Positions 26,651 through 35,547 of a DNA stretch of 64,000 nucleotides are shown piece after piece. The stretch lies in NCBI GenBank assembly GCA_003290465.1, contig CP030759.1, positions 2,988,572-3,052,571 of the forward strand. Direction: 5' to 3'. Position numbers and translations under genes: made by a program. The notes under the pieces are model-generated. The model did no database searches and had not been told where the DNA came from. It saw nothing but the letters and a program-made list of their open reading frames with translations. This DNA is from Candidatus Sumerlaea chitinivorans (GTDB taxonomy: Bacteria > Sumerlaeota > Sumerlaeia > Sumerlaeales > Sumerlaeaceae). Numbering within the stretch: position 1 is the first letter of the stretch; each line of letters opens with the position of its first letter.

Positions 26651-28990
26651 ATGAGTGAAAAGCAGCCATTGTACGTCGCTTTCCTTTGGCACATGCATCA
26701 GCCGTATTACCGTGATGCTGTCACCGGACAGTACATGATGCCGTGGGTGCGTCTCCACGCCGCAAAAGACTATGTGGACATGGTGATGCTTTTGGACGAT
26801 TATCCCGGCATCCGCATGACCGTGAATTTAGTGCCCTCCCTCCTCGAGCAGGTAAACGACTACGTCGAGCATGGCGCGGTGGACTTAGTGTGGGAGCTGT
26901 CGGTGCCGGATCCGGCGACTTTGAACGAAAAGCAAAAATGCCTGATCCTCGAGAATTTCTTCCACGCCCAGTTCGACAATATGATTCGCCCATTCCCTCG
27001 GTATCGAGAACTCTACGATCGCCGCGGATGGGCCAGATCTCACGAGGAGCTCCGTCAGGTTGTTCGCTTGTACTCGAATCAGGCATTTCGTGATCTGCAG
27101 GTTTGGTACAATCTCGTGTGGATTGACCCCCTGTTTCGGCGTGCGGATCCCGAGCTGAACCGACTGGTGCAAAAAGGACGTGGATTCACCGAGAAAGAGA
27201 AGCACTACGTTCTCGAGAAGCACCGCGAACTCATGCGAGCGATGGTGCCGGCGTATCGCGAACGCATGGAGCGCGGACAAATTGAGCTGACGACCACGCC
27301 ATTCTATCATCCGATTTTGCCGCTGTTGTGCAATACGGACCTTGCCACGGTGGCGCGGCCGGAGATTGCCTTGCCACGTCGGCCTTTCCGCCATCCTGAG
27401 GATGCCACGGAGCAAGTCCACCGCGCACTGGAGTACTTTGAGAAACTTTTTGGTGTGCGCCCGCGTGGGATGTGGCCTGCCGAGGGTAGCGTGGCGCCAG
27501 ACATCATTCCCATTCTTGCTCAAGCTGGGGTCGAGTGGATCGCCAGCGACGAAGAGGTGCTGGGCAAGAGTCTCGGAACCCTGATTCGCCGCGATTTGCG
27601 CGGGAACGTCTTAAATGCAGACGTGCTTTACCGCCCCTACTGGGTGGAGCACGACGGCGCGCGGCTCAAGATGCTCTTCCGTGACCACTACTTGAGCGAT
27701 TTGATCGGTTTTCAGTATGCTGGCTGGGATCCCGAAGAAGCAGCGGAGGACTTCGTCGGCCGATTGGAAGCACTGGCGCGCTCGCCCAACCGCGGCGAGG
27801 AGCCATGGATCGTGCCAGTCATTCTTGATGGTGAGAACTGCTGGGAGCACTACGAGGAGGACGGCCTGCCATTCTTGCGTGCGCTCTACGAACGCTTGAG
27901 TGATTCGACCCTCGTGCGCACGACGTGCATTTCGGAGTATCTTGACCGTTTTGGCCCACAGCACTCTGTCCCTCGTCTCTTTGCGGGAAGCTGGATCAAC
28001 CACGACTTCCGAATCTGGATCGGGCACGAAGAGGATAATCGCTCGTGGGATTACTTACATGACGTTCGCGACCTTGTGGTCCAGCACATTGAACAGCACC
28101 GCCATGAACTCACCGAGGATCAGATACGCGAGGCATGGAAGCGTATCTACATCGCCGAAGGGAGCGACTGGAATTGGTGGTATGGCGACGACCATTCCAG
28201 TGGGATGGACGAACTGTTTGATCAGCTCTATCGCGATCACCTTGCGGCAGCATGTCTGGCTGTGGGGCTGGAGCCTCCTGCTTTTGTGCGCATCCCGATC
28301 GCGCGCGCAGCGAAGCCACGCCATGACTACGGGCCGCACGGATTCATCCATCCGACGCTGGATGGCCGTCTGACCCACTTCTACGAGTGGCAAGGAGCGG
28401 GGCATTATGATCCGGCGCTGTACTCCACGGCCATGCACCCCGGTCGCTGTCGGCTCCAGCATCTTTTCTACGGTTTCGATGAGAAACATTTCTACTTCCG
28501 GATAGATGCGGATCCGACGGTCCTGCATCCCACGGAGCCCAGTCGCGTAGAAGTCGTCGTGCACCTTTTTGCACAGAATAAGGCTTGGCGCTTCGCCATG
28601 GAGCTTGAGCGAAATGGGCATCCGCGCTCCTACACGCTCTCGGCTTCCTTTAGGCGAAAACCGGGTTATGGTGAGCCGTCGGCTGTGGGATCAAAAAAGA
28701 AATCGAAAGGGCAAGCCGTCCCAGCTTCGTCAAATATGGGCAACGGGGGCAATGGCACTCTCAGTGTGCAGAACGAAAGCAGCGAACAGGTTGTGCCGCG
28801 CGTAGCCGTTGGCGAAATCATCGAACTCGAGCTTCCATTCGCGGCGTTGGGGCTTAAGCCCGACGACGAGCTTGTGTTCTACGTGACGCTGGAGATTGAT
28901 GGGCGCGAAGTTGAACGTTTGCCCTCGCACACGCAACTGGCGATGTACGTGCCAGCAGAGCACTTCGAGTACATGCACTGGACCGTATAG
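26651..28990 (+). CDS. Glycoside hydrolase family 57 (alpha-amylase / glucanotransferase type)
   Basis: Acts on alpha-1,4-glucans; the 779-residue product lacks a signal peptide, so intracellular glycogen or maltodextrin is the likely substrate. Motif 1 is WHMHQPYY (13-20). MWPAEGS places the nucleophile at Glu278. FRDHYLSDLIGF (343-354) contains the candidate acid/base aspartate, and DGENCWEHY (393-401) is motif 5. SDWNWWYGDDHSS follows the barrel. The C-terminal 200 residues, with a Gly/Ser/Asn-rich linker, form a beta domain as in larger GH57 proteins. Start chosen at 26651 by homology over an in-frame ATG at 26594. Members hydrolyse, debranch or transfer, and the exact reaction is not decidable here. 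Confidence 0.9.
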   Translation: MSEKQPLYVAFLWHMHQPYYRDAVTGQYMMPWVRLHAAKDYVDMVMLLDDYPGIRMTVNLVPSLLEQVNDYVEHGAVDLVWELSVPDPATLNEKQKCLILENFFHAQFDNMIRPFPRYRELYDRRGWARSHEELRQVVRLYSNQAFRDLQVWYNLVWIDPLFRRADPELNRLVQKGRGFTEKEKHYVLEKHRELMRAMVPAYRERMERGQIELTTTPFYHPILPLLCNTDLATVARPEIALPRRPFRHPEDATEQVHRALEYFEKLFGVRPRGMWPAEGSVAPDIIPILAQAGVEWIASDEEVLGKSLGTLIRRDLRGNVLNADVLYRPYWVEHDGARLKMLFRDHYLSDLIGFQYAGWDPEEAAEDFVGRLEALARSPNRGEEPWIVPVILDGENCWEHYEEDGLPFLRALYERLSDSTLVRTTCISEYLDRFGPQHSVPRLFAGSWINHDFRIWIGHEEDNRSWDYLHDVRDLVVQHIEQHRHELTEDQIREAWKRIYIAEGSDWNWWYGDDHSSGMDELFDQLYRDHLAAACLAVGLEPPAFVRIPIARAAKPRHDYGPHGFIHPTLDGRLTHFYEWQGAGHYDPALYSTAMHPGRCRLQHLFYGFDEKHFYFRIDADPTVLHPTEPSRVEVVVHLFAQNKAWRFAMELERNGHPRSYTLSASFRRKPGYGEPSAVGSKKKSKGQAVPASSNMGNGGNGTLSVQNESSEQVVPRVAVGEIIELELPFAALGLKPDDELVFYVTLEIDGREVERLPSHTQLAMYVPAEHFEYMHWTV

Positions 28991-29158
28991 CGGGCAGGGG
29001 AAAACGGGCCGGTACCACTGGCAATCCAAGGCCGAGCGCAAAATACGCGAAGGAGCCTGACACGCATCGTGCCGAGCTGCCTCCTCCAGAGCTCGTCACA
29101 CTCGCGTGGGACGGATTGTGGCAGTTATCCAAGAGCCGATTGCGATGTAGCTCAGCGC

Positions 29159-30769
29159 CTACGGGAGATCGGGCTGGATGTTTGCCTTGGCCATCGCTTC
29201 AAGGAAACGCGCCTTGACGATCTCGTAACCGGCAGCGTTCAGGTGAAGACCGTCGCGCGACAGCTCTTCGCGCAGGAGGCCGTCGGTTCCCACGCAATCG
29301 CTGTATGTGTCCACATAATAAATCGCAGGGTCTTGGCCATTGGCGAGCTTAGCGACCTCGGCGTTAAATTTGGGGATAAGGGGTGAGATGTACGCGTAGG
29401 CGTCGCGTGTGGGCGTGCACGAGACGATAAAAATCTTAGCGTCTGGTACTTCCTTGCAGATGCGCGCGACCACCTCTGCGTAGGTGGCCACAATTTCAGA
29501 AATCTTCGGTGAGCCGGTCCGCGCCGTGGCGGAGAGGTCATTCGTGCCGTTCAAAATGAACACGGCGCGCGGTCGAAGTGCGAAAACAGAACATTCGAGT
29601 CGATGGAGGATGCCGCGGTCGCCAATTCCAATCCGGTCACCGGAAATGCCACGGTTCACCATCACGTAGTTTGGAAAAAGCTGACGTTCTTTGAGCCCTT
29701 CAATGCTTGAGCTGCCCAGAAGTACAATTGGCCGACTCGTCGTGCTGGCCTTACGCCATTTGGCGTTCTCGGCCTCGAATGCAAGGCAGCGCTTCGAATA
29801 ATGCCGGTGCAAATTGTCAGTGAAGACGGCGCCGACCGCAGATGGTGAGGCAGACCCAGAACGTAGTTCATTGAAGCGGTCGAGGTGGAATCGCAAATGA
29901 GCACTGATGCGCCAATCCCAATACCGCCACGTGTGGCCCCCCTCGAATTCGGCATAAGTGTGCGCGATCCCGCGATTGGCGAGGCGCTCGTGGACCAACC
30001 GGTTATCGGCGACCGCGCCCGTGGCATCGCTTGTCCCCACGTCAAAGTAGAGGGCGATGCCTGCAGTCGTGAAGCGGTCCACGAGGTCGGCGACACTGTG
30101 GGCACGCCAGCGCGCGTCGTTTTGTTCATTCAAGGGCCCGAACCGATCGTCGAGATGCCATTTGCCCGGGTGGTTGGTGAGGCAAAGTATTCCGCTCATT
30201 GCGGATGCGCTACAGAAGAGTTCTGGATGTTTCGCTGCAAGCGAGAGAGCGCCGTGGCCTCCCATGCTGAGGCCACAAATTCCGCGCGCTTCCCGCTTGG
30301 GCAACGCGGGAAAACGCGCTTCCACGTCTGCGATGAGTTCTTGCGTCAGGAAAGTCTCGTAATTGTTGTTTGGTGGACTGTCCACGTACCAACCGAACTC
30401 TCCGCCGTCAGGGCACACGATGAGCAAAGGGCGGCCAGCCGCATAATCCAGAAGCGCCGTCTTTTCTGGCCAATCGCGATAAGATCCATAGGCGCCATGC
30501 AGTAGGTAGAGCACTGGATAGCGGGTGTCGGGCTGGCGTTCCGCTGGCATGATAACCGTGTAGGTGGTCTCGCGCCCAAGCGCGCGGCTCCACATGGTCA
30601 CGGTGGTGGACACACTTTTCTTGCTCAGTGATTGCGTCGTGACCGCGGTACTTTGCGCGCTGACATCGAACGCCGTCGCACTCAGACCTAAGAGGAGCAC
30701 CAAGCTCAGAATTGCAGAAAGATTGCGGAGAGCAAATGACTTCACGGGGTCCGTCCATCCTTTTCTCAT
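29159..30769 (-). CDS. Secreted two-domain hydrolase: esterase D-like plus SGNH hydrolase
   Basis: The product is 536 residues; the ATG at 30769 has GAGAGG eight bases upstream. A signal peptide (AILSLVLLLGLSATAFDVSA) leads to an alpha/beta-hydrolase of the esterase D/feruloyl esterase group with Ser168 in GLSMGG and His279 in EGGHTWRYW. From about 345 a second, SGNH/GDSL domain begins: VLLGSSSIEG (Ser353 or 354), block III NGTND (408-411) and the DGLHLN dyad (Asp506, His509). SGNH domains of this type deacetylate or de-esterify carbohydrates, so the pair may remove acyl and acetyl or feruloyl groups from plant or microbial polysaccharide. It is convergent with the GH57 gene. Confidence 0.88.
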   Translation of the reverse strand: MRKGWTDPVKSFALRNLSAILSLVLLLGLSATAFDVSAQSTAVTTQSLSKKSVSTTVTMWSRALGRETTYTVIMPAERQPDTRYPVLYLLHGAYGSYRDWPEKTALLDYAAGRPLLIVCPDGGEFGWYVDSPPNNNYETFLTQELIADVEARFPALPKREARGICGLSMGGHGALSLAAKHPELFCSASAMSGILCLTNHPGKWHLDDRFGPLNEQNDARWRAHSVADLVDRFTTAGIALYFDVGTSDATGAVADNRLVHERLANRGIAHTYAEFEGGHTWRYWDWRISAHLRFHLDRFNELRSGSASPSAVGAVFTDNLHRHYSKRCLAFEAENAKWRKASTTSRPIVLLGSSSIEGLKERQLFPNYVMVNRGISGDRIGIGDRGILHRLECSVFALRPRAVFILNGTNDLSATARTGSPKISEIVATYAEVVARICKEVPDAKIFIVSCTPTRDAYAYISPLIPKFNAEVAKLANGQDPAIYYVDTYSDCVGTDGLLREELSRDGLHLNAAGYEIVKARFLEAMAKANIQPDLP

Positions 30770-30962
30770 GAGACTTGCCTCTCTGAGCAATGAGGCGAAG
30801 CGAAGTCCTTACGCAAGGAAGAAAGAGTCTAAGGCAAGACTATGCGAACCATTCCTTCGGGGCTGGAAAATTGCATAAGCTGCTTTGTGGGGGCAGCGAA
30901 GGCATTGTAGAAAATTCATAGCCCTTCCATCCCGAACTATGAGTCGAAGAAACACCAGAAAA

Positions 30963-30998
30963 TTCATGTTGCAGAAATATATTCGCTATAACGAATAT
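30963..30998 (+). promoter_or_regulatory. Probable ars promoter and ArsR operator
   Basis: ATATTCG (30979-30985) and CGAATAT (30992-30998) form a perfect seven-base inverted repeat with six-base spacer, and GAATATGC then recurs in tandem. A possible -35 TTCATG (30963-30968) and -10 TATAAC (30987-30992), 18 bases apart, place the -10 inside the palindrome, the usual position for ArsR repression. The palindrome is clear; the promoter hexamers are a weak match. Confidence 0.5.
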
Positions 30999-31004
30999 GC
31001 GAAT

Positions 31005-31418
31005 ATGCTTGAAGGCATGCAGAATCTCTTTGGCGCATTGAGCCATCCGACGCGCCTCCGCGTGCTGAACTTGCTGGCGCGGGGAGGACGGGAGTTCTGC
31101 GTATGCGAACTGGTCGAAATCTTGAAGGTTCCGCAAAGCACTCTATCGCGTCTACTCATGCCCTTACGCCAGAGTGGAATTGTTCAGGCTGAGCGCGCGG
31201 GTCAGTGGGTGCACTACAAGATCACGCCGCTCTATCGTTCGTATATTCGGATGCTCCTTGAGAAGTGTCCGACCGAGAAATTTCAGCTTGAATCGGATCT
31301 CGAGCGAGCAACTCGTTTGCAGGCGCGGAATCGCGCCGCTGCGTCGTACTGCACAGCGAAGCGTCGCCCGAGCAAGAAGCCCGTGCGTCAGCAGCGACAG
31401 AAGAGGTCAAACGTATGA
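31005..31418 (+). CDS. arsR: ArsR-family arsenical-responsive repressor
   Basis: Winged-helix dimer that releases the ars promoter on binding As(III). The core GALSHPTRLRVLNLLARGG is followed by EFCVCELVEIL, the CVC trivalent-arsenic site in the recognition-helix region, then VPQSTLSRLLMPLRQSGIV as the DNA-binding helix. The C terminus is a basic, disordered-looking tail. The start is uncertain: ATGs at 30966, 31005 and 31017 are in frame, but the operator overlaps the first, so I chose 31005. The stop overlaps arsC by four bases (ATGA), showing an operon with arsC and acr3. Confidence 0.9.
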   Translation: MLEGMQNLFGALSHPTRLRVLNLLARGGREFCVCELVEILKVPQSTLSRLLMPLRQSGIVQAERAGQWVHYKITPLYRSYIRMLLEKCPTEKFQLESDLERATRLQARNRAAASYCTAKRRPSKKPVRQQRQKRSNV

Positions 31419-31831
31419 TTCCCAGCCCCCAGAAACATCGAACGCGAATTCTATTCGTTTGCGTTGAAAACTCCAATCGTTCCCAGATGGCCGAGGCTTT
31501 TGCCCGCCATTATGGAGGGGATCAGGTGGAAGTCTTCAGTGCGGGGTCGCGTCCCTCCGGGCGGGTCAACCCGCGGGCGATCGAAGCGATGCGTGAGCGG
31601 GGAATTGAGCTTTCCGCGCATGTGTCCAAGTCCCTCCACGATGTTCCTCAGTGGGAATGGGACTATGTGATTACCATGGGCTGCGGCGATGAATGTCCGT
31701 GGGTAAAGGCCAAACACCGGGAGGATTGGAAGCTCCCTGACCCACGGGACCTTCCGGCTCAAGAGTTTGCGGTGGTGCGGGACGAAATCGAACGGCGGGT
31801 CCTCGAGCTCCTTCAAAGGATCAAACCCTAA
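31415..31831 (+). CDS. arsC: Arsenate reductase, thioredoxin-coupled (LMW phosphatase fold)
   Basis: Reduces arsenate to arsenite in the cytoplasm. The 138-residue protein starts with the P-loop [15 protein letters not shown], so Cys16 and Arg22 form the CX5R anion site. LPDP supplies the general acid aspartate (109). Cys90 and Cys94 (MGCGDECPW) fit the redox relay of the thioredoxin-linked class. Translation is coupled to arsR by an ATGA overlap, and acr3 follows 34 bases later. Confidence 0.93.
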   Translation: MIPSPQKHRTRILFVCVENSNRSQMAEAFARHYGGDQVEVFSAGSRPSGRVNPRAIEAMRERGIELSAHVSKSLHDVPQWEWDYVITMGCGDECPWVKAKHREDWKLPDPRDLPAQEFAVVRDEIERRVLELLQRIKP

Positions 31832-31865
31832 TTTTAGTTCATCCCACTTTTCGGAGAAAAAGAAG

Positions 31866-32930
31866 ATGGCTACTTGTCGTGAAGCGAAGAAGTTATCGTT
31901 CTTGGACCGTTACCTCACGCTATGGATCTTTCTGGCGATGATTGCGGGAATCGTGTTGGGGTTGGTGGCACCGCAAGTATCTCACGCGATTACCCAGCTC
32001 AGCATCGGCACAACAAGCATTCCGATTGCGATTGGCCTGATTCTGATGATGTATCCGCCGCTCGCCAAAGTGCGCTATCACCAAATGGGCGACGTATTTC
32101 GGGATAAGAAAGTCGTTCTACTTGCCCTGTTCTTCAACTGGATTGTGGGTCCCGTGATCATGTTTGTCTTGGCGATCTTGTTCTTGCGGGATCGGCCCGA
32201 GTACATGACCGGTGTCATTCTGGTGGGGCTCGCGCGCTGTATCGCCATGGTTCTTGTATGGAACGACCTTGCTGGCGGTAACCGCGAATACATGGCGGGC
32301 CTTGTTGCGTTCAATGCTGTGTTTCAGGTCGTAACGTATTCCGTCTATGCTTGGTTCTTTCTGAGTTTCCTGTTGCCCCTCGTCGGCATGAAGGGAGTGG
32401 GGGTGGACGTCTCGATTTGGGAGATCGCCAAAAGTGTGTTAATCTACTTGGGAATTCCATTTTTCGCTGGTGTGCTCTCGCGTCTGATCCTGCCACGCCT
32501 CCAAGGCGAAGAGTGGTATGAGAAAGTTTTTATCCCGCGCATTAGCCCCATCACGCTTGTTGCGCTGCTGTTCACGATCGTCGTCATGTTCTCGCTCAAG
32601 GGCGACGTCATTGTGAGCCTGCCGCTCGATGTCCTCCGGGTAGCGATTCCGCTCGTTTGCTATTTCGTGATACTGTTTGTCTTGGCCTTCGTGATGGCGA
32701 AGCGAGCCGGGGCCGACTATTCGCGATGCGCGACGATTGCGTTTAGCTCCGCGAGCAATGACTTCGAACTTGCGATCGCCGTAGCGGTCGCCGTTTTCGG
32801 AATCACGTCTGGTCAAGCGTTCGCGACCGTGATAGGACCGCTCGTCGAAGTGCCGGTGCTCATTAGCCTTGTGAATCTTGCTCGATGGTGGCAAAAGCGC
32901 TGGTTCCCCGAAGAAGTTGCCGCAGAGTAG
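31866..32930 (+). CDS. acr3: Arsenite efflux permease, ACR3 family
   Basis: Exports As(III) produced by ArsC. The 354-residue protein has about ten membrane helices, and [19 protein letters not shown] contains Cys125, the membrane cysteine needed for transport in characterised ACR3 proteins. The ATG at 31866 has GGAG upstream; earlier in-frame codons overlap arsC. It ends a compact arsR-arsC-acr3 operon. No arsA or arsD is present, as expected for ACR3 systems. Confidence 0.95.
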   Translation: MATCREAKKLSFLDRYLTLWIFLAMIAGIVLGLVAPQVSHAITQLSIGTTSIPIAIGLILMMYPPLAKVRYHQMGDVFRDKKVVLLALFFNWIVGPVIMFVLAILFLRDRPEYMTGVILVGLARCIAMVLVWNDLAGGNREYMAGLVAFNAVFQVVTYSVYAWFFLSFLLPLVGMKGVGVDVSIWEIAKSVLIYLGIPFFAGVLSRLILPRLQGEEWYEKVFIPRISPITLVALLFTIVVMFSLKGDVIVSLPLDVLRVAIPLVCYFVILFVLAFVMAKRAGADYSRCATIAFSSASNDFELAIAVAVAVFGITSGQAFATVIGPLVEVPVLISLVNLARWWQKRWFPEEVAAE

Positions 32931-33117
32931 ATCCGACCTGACATCTGTGCGGGCTCGCTAAGTTTGCGTCCGAAAAGAACCGCTCGTCGTTGAGTCGCAC
33001 CTACATATTGCTCCTTATTTTGAGTGCCCGACGTTTCTTCGTGACTCGCAGCCGCGTGATGGGAAGAATTGACGAAGATGGAGGCACCTTCGGTAGAGTA
33101 ACAACAGCGAGTACGAC

Positions 33118-35547
33118 ATGAAATCTTGCGCTTCCCATAATGCGGCGGGAGCGGCTGCCGCTCATGTTTCGACCAGTGTGGAGAGTCGTCGTCGGCGGGT
33201 CTTGCAATCGTTTTGGTGGTGGCTGCTGCGCCATTGGCCATGGCTTGCAGCCAACCCTGAGCGAGCTCGGTTTGTATACCGCCTTCATTATCGTCTGTTT
33301 CGAGAGTGGTACGAGGCCGGTAGGCCTTGCAATGTTGCGGAAGGCGCCGCCCAATCAGCGGACGTCGCTCCTGTCGCAGATGAGGCAATGCGCCAAGCGA
33401 TGCGGGCAGCCTTGCTGCAGACTTCCGATCCGCTTGATGCACGTGAGTTCAACGAGGCCATTGCCGCGGTAGAACGCGCGCGGGGTTTGGGCGCCTGTGC
33501 TGCTGTGCCCAGTGCATGGACGATTGAGGTGGGGCCGAACATGGCCCGATGGGAGTGGGCTGAACCTCTATGGCGCTTTGCCCGGCAGGTGCGAGTGGTC
33601 GCTCATGACGGTGCCAAAATTGCTCCCGCCTGTGATCTCTTGGAGGAACTCAGTCGGGCGATCACGGCAAGACTGATTTTACGCATGCCGTTGGAATGCG
33701 TAAGTGCTGAGGCATTGCGTCTTGCCGCGAAAGCCAACGTCGCAGCTCTCGAGTGTGTGATTGGAGCCGGTGCCATCGCTCAGCTCAAAGGTGCCGGCCG
33801 AGATGGCTGGCAAGAGACCTTGAAGCGGTTTCGGGCCGATGCAAAATCTGCGGTCCAGTTTGATGTGGAGTTGTCACGGAGATCTCTCGCAATTCTTAAG
33901 GAGGTCGGTGAATTTGCCAAGTCCGTAGGCGCGGAGAGAATCCATCTGCATTACGGCCGCGCAGCGCTTCCCGCGCAGGTCCCAGACTCCCTGTTTTTTG
34001 AGTCGGATTTTGGTCGCGCCGCGATTTCCCAGTTCTCGCAGCAGGCTCACACGTGGGGGATCGAGGTTGTCACACCGTTTGGGCCGCCAAGCCTCGAGCC
34101 ATACTCGGTTGTCCATCTTGACGCCGAGGGTATGGCATTCTCGTGCGGAGGATTCATCTGTTCCCATGGGGTCATCGGCTCCTTAGAAGAATTTCTTCAG
34201 TGGTGGGATTCTCCTGCTTGGTGCAAATTCCGCTATAGGGTCAGCAGAGGAGAGTTCGTACCGGAATGCCAGCTGTGTGGGGTAGTGGGAACCGCCGATA
34301 AGGAGAGCGTTCCGTATCATCTCACTGCGTACGACGGGGGCGAACCGTCGCAGGAATATCTCGACACGGTGCGGGTGGAGCTGGACCGCATTGGCGAGGA
34401 TCAATTGGCTCGAGATCGAAACGCACGCATCCGCCACTATGAGCACAGCCGCGGGTTCACGCGCCTCGCGTCGTATCCCCATCGGATGTACGTGGAAGTC
34501 ACTGACGAATGCAATCTGCGCTGCCCGATGTGCACCCAGACGATTCTTCAGGGAGAGCGTCGGCGAATCCCGCTCGAATTGGTCCGCAAGCTTACGCCTC
34601 TCATGCGCTATATGGATCTCATTCACTTCACAGGCTGTGGGGAGACGTTTTTGCATCCGCAGTTGCTCGACATGTTGCGGCTTGTGCCCCACCACCTATG
34701 CGCGGTCCGGATCATCACGAATGGCCTCTTGCTGGATGAGCACGTGTGCCGCGAGCTGATAAACTTACAACTCAAGGATTTGTGGGTCTCGCTTGATGGG
34801 ACAGACGCCGCGACGTTCGAAAAGATTCGCGGCTCGAAGCTTTTCCGCAAAGTTCTTGAGAATGTTCGAACGCTGACGCGGCTGAAGCACGAGCTCGGCA
34901 GCAACCGCCCGGAGGTCGCGCTGAATTTCGTGGCGCAACGCTCGAATATCGAGCAATTGCCTGACTTCATTCGCTTGGCAAAAGAGCTGGGGGCGGACGC
35001 CGTGAATGTGGGATTTTTGCAGGTCTACACCCGCAACCTGCTGACTGAAAGCCTCTATTTCTACCAAGATCTTGCGGACCACTTTTTGAAAGAAGCGCGC
35101 CGAGCAGCAGAAGAAGTTGGGATTCGCCTGTATTTGCCGGGGCTCTTCGCGGAGGCGCATGCGCGCAAAGCGAGCCTTACGGAATCCGGCGCCTCCGACG
35201 AGGCGAGTTCGCGCAAGTGCGTTGAACCTTATGGCTTTGTGCTCGTGCGTGCGGAAGGGCAGCTCGGGCCGTGTTGCGTCAATGACGCTCGCCTTGGCTC
35301 GCTGAGCGAGGCCAATTTTGTGGAACTCTGGAATGGGCCTGCCTACCGAGACTTCCGTCGCCGCGTCAGCACTCCCGAGCAGGATTTCGACTGTGAGCAC
35401 TGCATGCTGGAAGGCTATAAGGACATCACCGAATTTGAGCACCACGTGAAGCTCTTCGATGAACACTATCGCCCAGAACAAGTGGACTACCATCAGCTCG
35501 AGGCAGAGGTGCGGGCCAAGATTGCTGAAGGGGTTGTTGCCGGATGA
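33118..35547 (+). CDS. Tandem radical SAM/SPASM protein with a degenerate first module
   Basis: The 809-residue product contains two SPASM-type modules. Module 2 (about 450-775) is complete: CNLRCPMC gives the SAM cluster ligands Cys465, Cys469 and Cys472, and Cys701, 719, 720, 759 and 762 form the SPASM auxiliary-cluster region. Module 1 (about 135-390) has no CX3CX2C motif but ends in a SPASM-like region with Cys343, 348, 369, 384 and 387 that aligns with module 2: both show AEG, then Cys, GSL, an aromatic WDSPAW/WNGPAY and FRxRVS before a final CxxC. The first 70 residues are basic and tryptophan-rich. The stop overlaps the next start by ATGA. SPASM enzymes modify peptides or cofactors; no precursor peptide is visible here. 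The substrate is unknown. Confidence 0.85.
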   Translation: MKSCASHNAAGAAAAHVSTSVESRRRRVLQSFWWWLLRHWPWLAANPERARFVYRLHYRLFREWYEAGRPCNVAEGAAQSADVAPVADEAMRQAMRAALLQTSDPLDAREFNEAIAAVERARGLGACAAVPSAWTIEVGPNMARWEWAEPLWRFARQVRVVAHDGAKIAPACDLLEELSRAITARLILRMPLECVSAEALRLAAKANVAALECVIGAGAIAQLKGAGRDGWQETLKRFRADAKSAVQFDVELSRRSLAILKEVGEFAKSVGAERIHLHYGRAALPAQVPDSLFFESDFGRAAISQFSQQAHTWGIEVVTPFGPPSLEPYSVVHLDAEGMAFSCGGFICSHGVIGSLEEFLQWWDSPAWCKFRYRVSRGEFVPECQLCGVVGTADKESVPYHLTAYDGGEPSQEYLDTVRVELDRIGEDQLARDRNARIRHYEHSRGFTRLASYPHRMYVEVTDECNLRCPMCTQTILQGERRRIPLELVRKLTPLMRYMDLIHFTGCGETFLHPQLLDMLRLVPHHLCAVRIITNGLLLDEHVCRELINLQLKDLWVSLDGTDAATFEKIRGSKLFRKVLENVRTLTRLKHELGSNRPEVALNFVAQRSNIEQLPDFIRLAKELGADAVNVGFLQVYTRNLLTESLYFYQDLADHFLKEARRAAEEVGIRLYLPGLFAEAHARKASLTESGASDEASSRKCVEPYGFVLVRAEGQLGPCCVNDARLGSLSEANFVELWNGPAYRDFRRRVSTPEQDFDCEHCMLEGYKDITEFEHHVKLFDEHYRPEQVDYHQLEAEVRAKIAEGVVAG

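Noticed and set aside
29137-29165. A tRNA-like start (GATGTAGCTCAG) after the GH57 gene
   Set aside because: No anticodon arm, T-arm or matching acceptor strand follows.
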